NCBI RefSeq assembly: GCF_002940205.1
Contig: NZ_MDSK01000025.1
Coordinates: 1 to 64,000, forward strand
DNA from: Xanthomonas arboricola pv. guizotiae
Lineage (GTDB): Bacteria > Pseudomonadota > Gammaproteobacteria > Xanthomonadales > Xanthomonadaceae
Reading direction: 5' to 3'
DNA: 64,000 bases
The notes below the pieces were generated by a model. That model searched no databases and was not told where the DNA came from. It saw only the letters and a program-made list of their open reading frames with translations. A program made the translations under genes and the position numbers. Below are positions 49,534 to 58,339 of the stretch, one piece after another (within the stretch, counting starts at the first letter, position 1; every line of letters begins with the position of its first letter).

Positions 49534-50486
49534 GCCTGCAGGCCATCACCGTCACGCTGAACCCGGCCATCGACCAGACCATCCAGCTCGACCACCTGCA
49601 ACCGGGCGCCGTGCACCGCGCCAGCAGCGTGCGCAACGATGCCGGCGGCAAGGGCATCAACGTGGCCGCCTGCCTGGCCGACTGGGGCAGCCAGGTCGCC
49701 GCGCTGGGCGTGCTCGGGGTCGGCAATGCCGGCGTGTTCGAAGCGCTGTTCCGCGAGCGCGGCATTGCCGATCACTGCCAGCGCGTGGCCGGCGAGACCC
49801 GCACCAACCTCAAGCTGGTCGACGCGCGCAGCAACGACACCACCGACATCAACCTGCCCGGCCTGCGCCTGGGCCCGCCGCATCTGCAAGGTGTGGCCGA
49901 TCACCTTGCGCCGCTGCTGCGCCCCGGCCTGCCGGTGGTGCTGTCGGGCAGCCTGCCGGCCGGGCTGCCGGACGACAGCTGGGCGCAGCTGCAGGCCCAG
50001 GCCAGCGCCGCCGGTGCGCGCGTGCTGCTGGACACCAGTGGCGCGCCGCTGGTGGCCGCACTCGGCGCCGCACGCCAGGCGCTGCCCTACGCGGTCAAGC
50101 CGAACCGGCACGAACTGGAAGCCTGGACCGGCCGCCCGCTGAGCGACCGCGCCGCCCTCAGCGCCGCCGCGCACGAGCTGATCGCACGCGGCATCCAGCT
50201 GGTGGTCATTTCGATGGGCACCGAGGGCGCGCTGTTCGTGCAGCGCGACCAGCGCCTGATCGCGCGTCCGCCGCGGCTGGCGCAAGGCAGCAGCGTGGGC
50301 GCCGGTGACGCGATGGTGGCCGGCCTGGCCGCCGCGCTGCTCGGCGAGTCCACCGATCTGGAAAGTTGCGCACGGCTGGCGACCGCGTTCTCGGTCAGCC
50401 GGCTGGAAAGCGGCGATGCGCGCCGGCTGATCCCGCAGCAGGTACGCAAGCTCGCCGACGAGATCGTCATCGACCCGCTCTCGTAG
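49530..50486 (+). CDS. fruK: 1-phosphofructokinase
   Basis: 318 residues, PfkB family. Converts fructose 1-phosphate to fructose 1,6-bisphosphate. Hallmarks are TLNPAIDQTI at the N-terminus, NDAGGKGINVAACLADWG (substrate-binding), VVLSGSLPAGLP, the VKPNRHELEAWTG segment and the catalytic anion-hole motif GSSVGAGDAMVAGL. Its start overlaps the fruB stop by 4 bp. Product of this enzyme feeds glycolysis, and its substrate is the likely FruR inducer. Confidence 0.96.
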   Translation: MSLQAITVTLNPAIDQTIQLDHLQPGAVHRASSVRNDAGGKGINVAACLADWGSQVAALGVLGVGNAGVFEALFRERGIADHCQRVAGETRTNLKLVDARSNDTTDINLPGLRLGPPHLQGVADHLAPLLRPGLPVVLSGSLPAGLPDDSWAQLQAQASAAGARVLLDTSGAPLVAALGAARQALPYAVKPNRHELEAWTGRPLSDRAALSAAAHELIARGIQLVVISMGTEGALFVQRDQRLIARPPRLAQGSSVGAGDAMVAGLAAALLGESTDLESCARLATAFSVSRLESGDARRLIPQQVRKLADEIVIDPLS

Positions 50487-50599
50487 CACCACCGCCGGCG
50501 CGAACGCTGGCGGTGCCAGCGCAGCGCGCCGGTGTTTTGTGCAAGACACCACGTATCCCGCCGGCGTTTGCCGGCGACCGAACAACGCAGGAGATTTGC

Positions 50600-52342
50600 A
50601 TGTCCTCTTCCATCGTGGTCATCGCCGCTGGCGACCGCAGCACCGAAGCCGTCCTGGCGGCCGAAGCGCTGCGCCGCGCGGCCACCGCCGCCGGGCGCAG
50701 CGTGACGATCGAGATCCGCAGCGACCAGGGCGTGCTCGGCGCATTGCCGGGCGAACTGGCCAGCGCCGCCAGCCAGGTGCTGGTGATCGGCGACGCCGAT
50801 GCCGACACCGCCCGCTTCGGCGACGCGCAGCTGCTGCGCCTGAGCCTGGGCGCGGTGCTGGACGACCCGGCCGCCGCAGTGAACCAGCTCGTCGCACCGG
50901 CCGCCGCCAATGCATCGGCTGCCGCAGCCAGCGCAGGCGCCAGCAGCAAGCGCATCGTTGCGATCACCTCCTGCCCCACCGGTATCGCGCACACCTTCAT
51001 GGCCGCCGAAGGCCTGCAGCAGGCCGCCAGGAAACTCGGCTACCAGATCCGCGTGGAAACCCAGGGCTCGGTGGGCGCGCAGGATGCCCTGACCGACGCG
51101 GAAATCCGCGATGCCGATCTGGTGCTGATCGCCGCCGATCGCGAGGTCGACCTGGCCCGCTTCGGCGGCAAGCGCCTGTTCAAGAGCGGCACCAAGCCGG
51201 CGATCAACGATGGCCCGGCGCTGATCAACAAGGCCCTGGCCGAGGCGAGCGTGCACGGCGGCGCAACGCCAGTTGCCGGCCCCGCTGCCAGCGCCACCGC
51301 GAGCAAGGGCAACACCCGCACCGGCGCCTACAAGCACCTGATGACCGGGGTGTCGTTCATGCTGCCGTTCGTGACTGCCGGCGGGCTGCTGATCGCGCTG
51401 GCCTTTGCGCTGGGCGGCATCTATGCCGGCGACGACACGCATCAGGGCACCTTGGCCTGGTCGCTGTTCCAGATCGGCGCCAAGGCCGGCTTTACCCTGA
51501 TGGTGCCGGCGCTGGCCGGCTATATCGCCTACTCCATCGCCGACCGCCCCGGCATCGCGCCCGGCATGATCGGCGGGCTGGTCGCAGCCAACCTCAACGC
51601 CGGTTTTCTCGGCGGGATCATCGCCGGCTTCATCGCCGGCTACGGCGTGGCCGCGCTCAACCGCTACATCAAGCTGCCGCGCAACCTGGAAGGGCTCAAG
51701 CCGGTGCTGATCCTGCCGGTGCTGGGCACGCTACTGGTCGGGTTGGCGATGATGTACGTGTTCGGGCAACCGGTGGCCGATCTGCTGGCCTGGCTCACCG
51801 CCTGGCTGCGCGGCATGCAGGGCAGCAGCGCGCTGCTGCTGGGCCTGTTGCTCGGCGGCATGATGGCCTTCGACATGGGCGGGCCGGTCAACAAGGCCGC
51901 CTATGCGTTTTCCACCGGCCTGATCGCCAGCCAGGTCTACACCCCGATGGCCGCCGCCATGGTGGCCGGCATGACCCCGCCGCTGGGCATCGCGCTGGCC
52001 ACCTGGGTGTTCCGCAACCGTTTCACCGTGGAAGAACGCGGCTCGGCCACGGCCGCCGGCGTGCTCGGGCTGGCCTTCGTCACCGAAGGCGCCATCCCGT
52101 ATGCCGCGCGCGACCCGCTGCGCACCATCCCGGCGCTGGTGATCGGCTCGGCCGTGGCCGGCGCGATCTCGATGACCGCCGGTGCCGAGCTGAAGGCACC
52201 GCACGGCGGCATCTTCGTGCTGCTGATCCCCAACGCGGTGACCCACCTGCTCAATTACGTGCTGGCCCTGGTGGTCGGCGTGGTGGTCACCGCGGTGGCA
52301 CTGCGCCTGCTCAAGAAGCCGGTGGCCGATGTGGTCGCCTGA
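50600..52342 (+). CDS. fruA: fructose PTS EIIBC permease
   Basis: 580 residues. An N-terminal EIIB'-like domain (1-105) lacks the active cysteine; the functional EIIB (about 115-215) has phospho-Cys125 in TSCPTGIAHTFMAAEGL; EIIC (about 240-580) is the membrane channel (MTGVSFMLPFVTAGGLLIAL and FDMGGPVNKAAYAF, VTEGAIPYAARDP). ATG 50600 follows AGGAG. Imports fructose as fructose 1-phosphate using phosphate from FruB. The 113-bp gap after fruK makes it the last PTS gene before the porin. Confidence 0.96.
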   Translation: MSSSIVVIAAGDRSTEAVLAAEALRRAATAAGRSVTIEIRSDQGVLGALPGELASAASQVLVIGDADADTARFGDAQLLRLSLGAVLDDPAAAVNQLVAPAAANASAAAASAGASSKRIVAITSCPTGIAHTFMAAEGLQQAARKLGYQIRVETQGSVGAQDALTDAEIRDADLVLIAADREVDLARFGGKRLFKSGTKPAINDGPALINKALAEASVHGGATPVAGPAASATASKGNTRTGAYKHLMTGVSFMLPFVTAGGLLIALAFALGGIYAGDDTHQGTLAWSLFQIGAKAGFTLMVPALAGYIAYSIADRPGIAPGMIGGLVAANLNAGFLGGIIAGFIAGYGVAALNRYIKLPRNLEGLKPVLILPVLGTLLVGLAMMYVFGQPVADLLAWLTAWLRGMQGSSALLLGLLLGGMMAFDMGGPVNKAAYAFSTGLIASQVYTPMAAAMVAGMTPPLGIALATWVFRNRFTVEERGSATAAGVLGLAFVTEGAIPYAARDPLRTIPALVIGSAVAGAISMTAGAELKAPHGGIFVLLIPNAVTHLLNYVLALVVGVVVTAVALRLLKKPVADVVA

Positions 52343-52527
52343 CCTTCGGCCACCTCGCCATTGCCGCGTGCCGTCCGCGCATGCGCCACGCCTGACCGCC
52401 GCCCCACTCCACCCCTGACCGGTTTCACCGCTGGGCTGCGCACCTTCGTGCGCGGCCGGCGGCTTGCCCATCCCCTAGCTGTCGCGTTCGCCACCCGGCC
52501 ACGCCTTCCTTCGTTCGGAGTCCTGCC

Positions 52528-53805
52528 ATGACCGTCCTCGCCCCCCGCCATGCCCGTCCCCGCCTGCTGTGCCTGTCGCTGGCGCTGGCGCTGACCCCGC
52601 TCGCCCACGCGCAGGACGCCGCCGATGCCTTCAAGCTCAAGCTGGGTTACACCGGCGAAGCCGCATCGATGATCGATGGCGGCCGCAAGAACGGCGACGC
52701 CTATGCCGGCCAGCTGATGGTCGGTACCGATGTCGACATGGACCGCCTGTTCGGCTGGGGCGGCGCCACGGTCAAGCTGCAGGTCTCCAACCGTCATGGC
52801 ACCAACCTGGCCAACAGCAGCATCGGCAACAGCACCTCGGTGCAGGAAATCTACGGCGGCCAGGGCACGCGGCTGGCCAACTTCACCCTGCTGCAGAAGC
52901 TGTTCGACGACCGCCTGGAACTGGAAGCCGGCCGCAGCGTGGCCAACATCCACTTCCTCGGCTCGGACCTGTGCCAGTACTTCCAGGGCAACTCGGCCTG
53001 CGGCAACCCCACCTTCGTGTTCCGCACCAGCAACTTCACCTACTGGCCTGTTTCCAGCTGGGCCGCGCATGCCACCGCCTGGGTCACGCCCAAGGTCTAC
53101 GTGCATGTGGGCGCCTACGAGGTGAACCCGGTGCAGGCCCAGGACGGCCAGCACGGCCTGAAGTGGAGCACCGACGACACCACCGGCGTGGTGGTGCCGT
53201 ATGCCATCGGCTACAAGAACAAGGGCGGCGACGGCAGCATGGCCGCGATGTACGAACTGGGCGGCTGGCAGGACAACTCCGACTACACCGACCCGCTGCG
53301 CGACCGCAACGGCAACCCCGCCGTGCTCAGCGGGCTGGACTACGACAACAAGCAGGGCCGCTCGGGCGTGTTCGCCCGCTTCGAACAGCAGGTCACCAAC
53401 CCGGATCCGTCCGGCAGCCGCGGCCTGACCGTGTTCGGCGCCATCCTCAAGAGCACCGGCGGCCAGGCGATCGAGGACCATTTCGTGCAACTGGGCCTGG
53501 TGCAGAAGGGCACCTTCGCCAGCCGCCCGCAGGACAACATCGCCTTCGTGATCACCCAGCAGAAGTACAGCGACGAGGCGATCGAAAACCTGCGCCTGGC
53601 GCGCGCCTCCGCTGGCGGCACCGGCACCCCGGCCGACAACCAGATCATGATGGAGCTGAGCTACGGCATCCAGGTCACCAAGCGCCTGCGCATCGCCCCG
53701 AACCTGCATTACGTGATCAACCCCGACCAGTTCAACGAACCCACCCGCAGCAACGATCTGAAGAACGCGCTGATCGCGGGCATGCGGATCGACTGGAATC
53801 TGTGA
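52528..53805 (+). CDS. carbohydrate-selective porin, OprB type
   Basis: 425 residues. Signal peptide (LCLSLALALTPLAHA) cleaved about residue 28. The mature protein is beta-barrel: alternating strands, GKKNG-like turns and a C-terminus ALIAGMRIDWNL typical of OprB porins. GWGGATVKLQVSNRHGTNLA and NFTLLQKLFDDRLELEAGR are characteristic of the family. A 185-bp gap separates it from fruA and it shares the direction, so it probably supplies fructose across the outer membrane as part of the same regulon. Confidence 0.9.
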   Translation: MTVLAPRHARPRLLCLSLALALTPLAHAQDAADAFKLKLGYTGEAASMIDGGRKNGDAYAGQLMVGTDVDMDRLFGWGGATVKLQVSNRHGTNLANSSIGNSTSVQEIYGGQGTRLANFTLLQKLFDDRLELEAGRSVANIHFLGSDLCQYFQGNSACGNPTFVFRTSNFTYWPVSSWAAHATAWVTPKVYVHVGAYEVNPVQAQDGQHGLKWSTDDTTGVVVPYAIGYKNKGGDGSMAAMYELGGWQDNSDYTDPLRDRNGNPAVLSGLDYDNKQGRSGVFARFEQQVTNPDPSGSRGLTVFGAILKSTGGQAIEDHFVQLGLVQKGTFASRPQDNIAFVITQQKYSDEAIENLRLARASAGGTGTPADNQIMMELSYGIQVTKRLRIAPNLHYVINPDQFNEPTRSNDLKNALIAGMRIDWNL

Positions 53806-53832
53806 TCCGGCACCAGTAAGTACGTTTCCATA

Positions 53833-53858
53833 GCGACGCCTGCAATGCAGGCCGTCGC
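53833..53858 (+). terminator. terminator-like hairpin after the porin gene
   Basis: GCGACGCCTGC and GCAGGCCGTCGC pair with a one-base bulge around a short loop, 28 bp beyond the porin stop. A T-rich CTTTTTGG follows about 30 bp downstream rather than directly, so it is a weak or structural terminator. It ends the fructose regulon. Confidence 0.6.
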
Positions 53859-54114
53859 TCGCATTGCCCTGGGTCTGGCTCTGGCTTTTTGGCTATTGCC
53901 ATGCACTTGCCTTTTCCCGCTTTGCGCGGCCCGATACCGAATAACACCACTTAGGGGAATCGACGATCATTCCTAGACAATGTTCCCACTTTCGTTTTTT
54001 CGCCTGAAGAATTTTGAAATTGCGCGACATAACTTCGGGGCGGCGCAAGATCTGTGAAAAACCGTAGATAGGCTCAACGACGTGTGTTTCAGCAGCTGTG
54101 GAAGGATAACGGAC
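53859..54114. other. AT-richer upstream region of the halogenase-like cassette
   Basis: Noticeably richer in A and T than the fru locus or sec genes (for example TTCGTTTTTTCGCC near 53993 and TGAAGAATTTTGAAATTG near 54005). It must hold the promoter of the halogenase-like gene. A 43-codon ORF at 53845-53976 overlaps the preceding hairpin and has no ribosome-binding site. No operator recognised. Confidence 0.45.
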
Positions 54115-55995
54115 ATGACCTCAACTGCGGCACACCACTATCCGCCTAAATCCAATCAAATCGTCGTCATCGGTGCAGGCATCATCGGGCTGACAAATGC
54201 GCTTCAGTTGGCCAAGCGCGGCCTAAGTGTCACGCTGATCGACAATCTGCAAGAGCGCAGACACAGCTTCAAGGTAGGCGAATCCTTTCTGGTCTTTACC
54301 AGCGCATTCTTGCGCACCATCGGCGAATTGGACACGTTTCTCACCGAGCGATCGTTCATCAAGCTCGGCGTCTGGTTCAGCGCTGGCGCCGAGCACCGTC
54401 ACGATTTCGGCGAGACCACAGAATGGGCCGTGAATGCAGATCCGCACCCACCTCACTATCTGTATGACCTGGCCCCCGACAAGAAATGGTTTCGCTGCAT
54501 GTTTCTGGACATGCAAATCGTAAGACCAGAAGCCGAAGCGGTCATGCTCGATGCGGTACGTGAACACCCGAACATCACCTTGATCGACAACGTGCGTATC
54601 CGCAAGGTGGTGCTCGCCGAGGACGACGGACCGCACCTGATGCATTGGCAAGGCCAGGGTTGCGATGGAAGGATCGATACGCGGTGGCTGGTGGATTGCT
54701 CGGGGCGCAGCCGGCTATTGACCAGGCAGCAGGGACATACCGCAGAGAAGCACGAAGAGCGCGATGGATTCCAGACCACCGCCATCTGGGGCCAGTTCGA
54801 ACATGCGGGAGATGCCGTGTTCGATGCTCGTTGGCATTGCTTGCTGCAGGACGGGCGATCGACGCCTCGCGATCTGTATACCGTGCACCTATGGGGGCGC
54901 GGCTACTGGATCTGGGTGATCCGCCTGTCTCAGGATCGTATTAGCGTTGGCGTGACTTTCGACCAGCGCACCCCACCGGAAGGCGCAACACCTGCCGAGA
55001 AATTCTGGAATCTGATCCGGCGCTATCCGTTGCTGGAGGGCATCATCAACGAACAGACACTGCTCGAGCTGCAGACCTTCCGCAACGTCCAGCATTGGAC
55101 CGACACTTTCGTAAGCACGCGTCGCTACGCGATGGCCGGAGACTCGGCAAGCATCATTGATGCCTATTACAGCCAGGGCATGGCGCTTGGCATGGTGACC
55201 AGCTGGCACATCGCCAATGTGGTGCAACGCGACGTGCTCGATCAGCATCTCGACCGGGGCTATATCGAGAGAATCAATCATGCCACCCGCCAGGACTGGC
55301 ACATGTTGCGCAACATGGTGCACCACAAATACTCCCCGGCCATCGAGGATTCACGCTTCTTCCTGCTGTCGCACATGCTGGATATGGCGGTGTTCTGGTG
55401 CATGGGCAGCACGCGTTCGGCGTTGACGCATTGGCTCGTGCAGACCGAAGGTCAATCCTCGCGTGAAACCGCCCAGCTGCGCCGTCTGCGGCAGCGACTG
55501 GAATCGCGTTTGTTCTACTCGCGCTCGCCCTATTGGCTATGGCTGTCGCCAGAACGGGTGCAGCGACTGCAGGCGCATCTGCAACGTCAGCTCGCCAGGC
55601 GCGCACGTTGGCGTCAGGACAACGGCATCAGGCTACCGCGTGTCACCAGTTTCCTCAGCCTGACGGCTCCGTTGCCGCGTGTCTGGAAGCTGTTTGGCGG
55701 CGCAAAGGCTGGCCATATCGACGTCAGCGCACGCGACCTCGTGCAACCTGCGGAACAGCGGCCAGCTGGCAGCGCGACATGGTTCGACCGGCTGCCCATA
55801 TCCCCCATGACACGTCTCGGCTGGGTTATCCGGCTGCGTCCATTGGGATTATTGCTGCAGTTTGCGCTCTGCTATGCGTGGGACGCCGCTGAGACGCGGA
55901 TACGCAGAGGCTGGCGCGGCGTCAATCGCGTCCACGCTGCTGTTGACGACGTGCAATCAACTCCGCAGGACGCACAAGAACGGAGCGTGCCTTGA
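54115..55995 (+). CDS. flavin-dependent halogenase-like FAD oxidoreductase
   Basis: 626 residues, start ATG 54115 after AAGGA. FAD fold GAGIIG (20-25), the GES motif 55-57 where halogenases have GEA, DCSGRSR (194-200), a WIWVIR motif (265-270) and the FAD-binding AGDSASIIDAYYSQGMAL (341-358). In flavin halogenases the signature is WxWxIP; here the last residue is Arg, so true halogenation versus another hydroxylation or oxidation cannot be decided. A long C-terminal extension with Arg-rich helices ends in a possible membrane-associated segment (LRPLGLLLQFALCYAW). It is followed by the ATP-grasp ligase one base later, suggesting a two-gene biosynthetic operon. Confidence 0.78.
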   Translation: MTSTAAHHYPPKSNQIVVIGAGIIGLTNALQLAKRGLSVTLIDNLQERRHSFKVGESFLVFTSAFLRTIGELDTFLTERSFIKLGVWFSAGAEHRHDFGETTEWAVNADPHPPHYLYDLAPDKKWFRCMFLDMQIVRPEAEAVMLDAVREHPNITLIDNVRIRKVVLAEDDGPHLMHWQGQGCDGRIDTRWLVDCSGRSRLLTRQQGHTAEKHEERDGFQTTAIWGQFEHAGDAVFDARWHCLLQDGRSTPRDLYTVHLWGRGYWIWVIRLSQDRISVGVTFDQRTPPEGATPAEKFWNLIRRYPLLEGIINEQTLLELQTFRNVQHWTDTFVSTRRYAMAGDSASIIDAYYSQGMALGMVTSWHIANVVQRDVLDQHLDRGYIERINHATRQDWHMLRNMVHHKYSPAIEDSRFFLLSHMLDMAVFWCMGSTRSALTHWLVQTEGQSSRETAQLRRLRQRLESRLFYSRSPYWLWLSPERVQRLQAHLQRQLARRARWRQDNGIRLPRVTSFLSLTAPLPRVWKLFGGAKAGHIDVSARDLVQPAEQRPAGSATWFDRLPISPMTRLGWVIRLRPLGLLLQFALCYAWDAAETRIRRGWRGVNRVHAAVDDVQSTPQDAQERSVP

Positions 55996-55996
55996 G

Positions 55997-56950
55997 ATGA
56001 CTGCCAAGCCGCAGACTGCAATTTACCTCAGTCTGGGTGCGCCGCATCTGGAGTATCCGGCAGCGGTTCAAGCGTTGCGCTTACGTGGGGTGCAGGCACG
56101 CATGGTGCACTTGAACGAGATCGACAACGTGGATTTGCGCGGCGTTGATCTCATCAACGTCCGCATGTGTCGCTGGTACCACAAGCACCGCGGATTCCTG
56201 AATCAGATAGAACGCCTGCACCAGCGTGTGCAGGATCTTCCCGAAGGACCGATTCCGTTCGCCAACGACATCGCGCTGATCCGCGATGCGCTCGACAAAG
56301 GTCTGTATCTGCGCAAACTAGGCGACTCAGGGATCGACCTGATCCCCACCTGCTGGGTTGAGCGCGGCGCGCCGCTGCGCATCCAGGAGCTCATGCAAGA
56401 AACCGGCTGGGACGACATCGTCATCAAACCGACCGTTTCCTCCGGTTCGTGGAGAACCATCCGCCTTTCTCGAGGCGGCAGAAGCAGTTCCAAGAGTCAC
56501 TACGTGCTTGGAGAAGACACCGAACGCTATACGGCAATCCTGTCCAGGTTATTGAAAACCCACAGCATCTTCGTGCAGCGCTTCGAGCCTTCGATACTCG
56601 AGTTCGGCGAGCTTTCCTTCGTATTTCTTGGCGGGCACTTCAGCCACGCGGTCCGCAAGACCGTCGGCGATCAGGGCGGCTGGTGGGCGCACGAGCGTCT
56701 GGGAGGCCGTAATCAGCCGTGGCGTGCGGGCCGCGAAGAACTGAACTGGGCCCAGCACATCCACGACACCTTGGTACACCGCTACGGCTGGCTGTGGTTC
56801 GATCGCATCGATGCACTTCATGATCGGGACGGCCGACTCCAGTTGCTGGAATGCGAACTGGCTATTCCGCGCTTGCTTCTACCCGAGGGACAGGCGTTCG
56901 ATCGCTATGCTCAGGTCATCGCCGACGGCATCCAGCGCACCGCGGCGTAA
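55997..56950 (+). CDS. ATP-grasp ligase (RimK/glutathione synthetase-like)
   Basis: 317 residues, cytoplasmic. ATG 55997 follows the upstream stop by one base, so it is translationally coupled. ATP-grasp elements in order: Lys144 in DDIVIKPTVSSGSWR (ATP-lid strand), the FVQRFEPSILEFGELS segment (Glu205), HAVRKTVGDQGGW, and metal-binding acidic pair E285/E287 in LLECELAIP. The last matches the ELE variant of small glutathione-synthetase-like ligases used in amino-acid or peptide natural products. It would join a carboxylate to an amine or thiol via acyl phosphate; substrate unknown but presumably the flavoenzyme's product or precursor. Confidence 0.8.
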   Translation: MTAKPQTAIYLSLGAPHLEYPAAVQALRLRGVQARMVHLNEIDNVDLRGVDLINVRMCRWYHKHRGFLNQIERLHQRVQDLPEGPIPFANDIALIRDALDKGLYLRKLGDSGIDLIPTCWVERGAPLRIQELMQETGWDDIVIKPTVSSGSWRTIRLSRGGRSSSKSHYVLGEDTERYTAILSRLLKTHSIFVQRFEPSILEFGELSFVFLGGHFSHAVRKTVGDQGGWWAHERLGGRNQPWRAGREELNWAQHIHDTLVHRYGWLWFDRIDALHDRDGRLQLLECELAIPRLLLPEGQAFDRYAQVIADGIQRTAA

Positions 56951-56955
56951 CCAAG

Positions 56956-57090
56956 GTATTCATGCTGGTGGGCTTGGCGATCTACCTTGCGTTCCGTTTT
57001 GAGCGGAAGTTTGCGGCGGTCGCCAGCCTGACCGCGTTGTTCGCTCTATTGGTCATCGTGGCCTTCTTGTCGCTGACCGGTCGCGATTTC
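56956..57090 (+). pseudogene. inverted secF fragment at the island edge
   Basis: Reads VFMLVGLAIYLAFRFERKFA through LSLTGRDF, 45 residues of which 36 match residues 152-196 of the intact SecF encoded on the opposite strand (57640-57774). There is no start, and it begins 5 bp after the ATP-grasp stop. It is followed by a Gln-rich reading stretch (QQQQALEQQRQWQLQQELSL, from 57099) of unknown origin. Together these look like debris from a rearrangement that placed the cassette beside secF. Confidence 0.85.
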
Positions 57091-57206
57091 TGCACACGCA
57101 GCAGCAACAGGCGTTGGAACAACAACGACAATGGCAGTTGCAGCAGGAGCTGAGCTTGCAGCAAGAGTGCGGGCGACTGGCCGCACAGGAAAAACCCGTG
57201 CGGCAA

Positions 57207-57239
57207 ACGAAAAAACCGCGGAGCGCGCGGTTTTTTCGT
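57207..57239. terminator. bidirectional terminator between the island and secF
   Basis: A perfect 14-bp inverted repeat (57207-57220 with 57226-57239; CCGCG next to six A on the left and CGCGG followed by six T on the right) gives T-runs on both strands. It ends the minus-strand sec operon 20 bp after the secF stop and can also stop transcripts arriving from the cassette. A second 6-bp hairpin lies at 57181-57203. Confidence 0.9.
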
Positions 57240-57258
57240 CAGACACCCACTGGCTGCA

Positions 57259-58227
57259 TCAAGGACGGCGCGCCAGCGCCTCCACGTCCTTGGCCTTGGG
57301 CAGCAGATCCTGCTTGGTGACGGCAAACGGCCCGATGCTCAGCATCGGCACTGCCACGATCACCGAGGAGATCACCACGATCACCGCGCCGATCATGTGC
57401 GTCTCGGCCAGGCCTTCCATCGACTCGCCGCCGTAGATGTACAACGCCAGCGCCGACAGGAAGAACATCACCGCGGTGATCACCGTGCGCGACAGCGTCT
57501 GGTTGATCGAACGGTTCAACACTTCCAGCGGCTCCACGCGCAGTGCGCGGAAGTTCTCGCGTACGCGGTCGAACACCACGATGATGTCGTTGATCGCAAA
57601 GCCCATCACCGACAACAGGCCGGCCAGCACGGTCAGGTCGAACTCGCGGCCGGTCAGCGACACGAAGGCCACGGTGACCAGCAGGTCGAACAAGGCGGTC
57701 AGGCTGGCGACTACCGCGAACTTCCACTCGAAGCGGAAGGCGATGTAGATCAGAAAGCCCACCAGCATGAACACGGTGGCGTACACACCGTTCAAGGCCA
57801 GGTCCTTGCCGACCTGCGGGCCGACGAACTCGCCCGGCTGCACGGTGGCGGGGTTCTGCTCAGTGCTGACCGCCTTGCGCACTTCTTCGGCGACGCTGCT
57901 TGCGGCATCGTCGCGATTGTTGTGCTGCTCGCGTGCCTGCAGGCGGATCATCACTTCGTTGCCGCCGCGCGCGTTCTGCACCTGGGCGTTCTCGAAGCCG
58001 GCCCTGGCCAGCTGCTCGCGCACCTGATCCACGTCCACGGTCTTCTGGAACGAGGTCTGCACCAGCGTGCCGCCGGTGAATTCCAGCGCGTAGTTGAAGC
58101 CCTTGCCGACGATGACGCCGACCGAGGCCACCGCGATCACCAGCATCAGGATCAGCACCGGCTTGCGCAGGCGCATGAAGTCGATCTTGGTGTCGTTGGG
58201 AATGAGATGGAGCGGGAACAATTTCAT
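57259..58227 (-). CDS. secF: protein translocase subunit SecF
   Basis: 322 residues, six-TM inner-membrane protein that, with SecD and YajC, uses the proton gradient to help complete Sec-dependent secretion. The first periplasmic domain starts after TM1 (YALEFTGGTLVQTSF) and the C-terminal RND-like core contains FMLVGFLIYIAFRFEWKFAV, AGLLSVMGFAINDIIVVFDR and VRENFRALRVEPLEVLNRSI. Ends just before the bidirectional terminator. Part of it is copied, inverted, at 56956-57090. Confidence 0.96.
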   Translation of the reverse strand: MKLFPLHLIPNDTKIDFMRLRKPVLILMLVIAVASVGVIVGKGFNYALEFTGGTLVQTSFQKTVDVDQVREQLARAGFENAQVQNARGGNEVMIRLQAREQHNNRDDAASSVAEEVRKAVSTEQNPATVQPGEFVGPQVGKDLALNGVYATVFMLVGFLIYIAFRFEWKFAVVASLTALFDLLVTVAFVSLTGREFDLTVLAGLLSVMGFAINDIIVVFDRVRENFRALRVEPLEVLNRSINQTLSRTVITAVMFFLSALALYIYGGESMEGLAETHMIGAVIVVISSVIVAVPMLSIGPFAVTKQDLLPKAKDVEALARRP

Positions 58228-58339
58228 GGAAAAGATCTTCCGTTTAGACGTTGCGCACCGTCAGGATGCGCAACGCTTGCGAAGGGATTCATCCCCTACC
58301 CCAGCAGCGCGCTGCAAGGGGCAAGGCCGGACTCGCATC

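Noticed and set aside
53845-53976. 43-codon ORF with a hydrophobic, Cys-containing N-terminus ahead of the halogenase-like gene, a possible precursor peptide
   Set aside because: It overlaps the terminator hairpin, has no ribosome-binding site, and its hydrophobic stretch is followed by nothing peptide-like.
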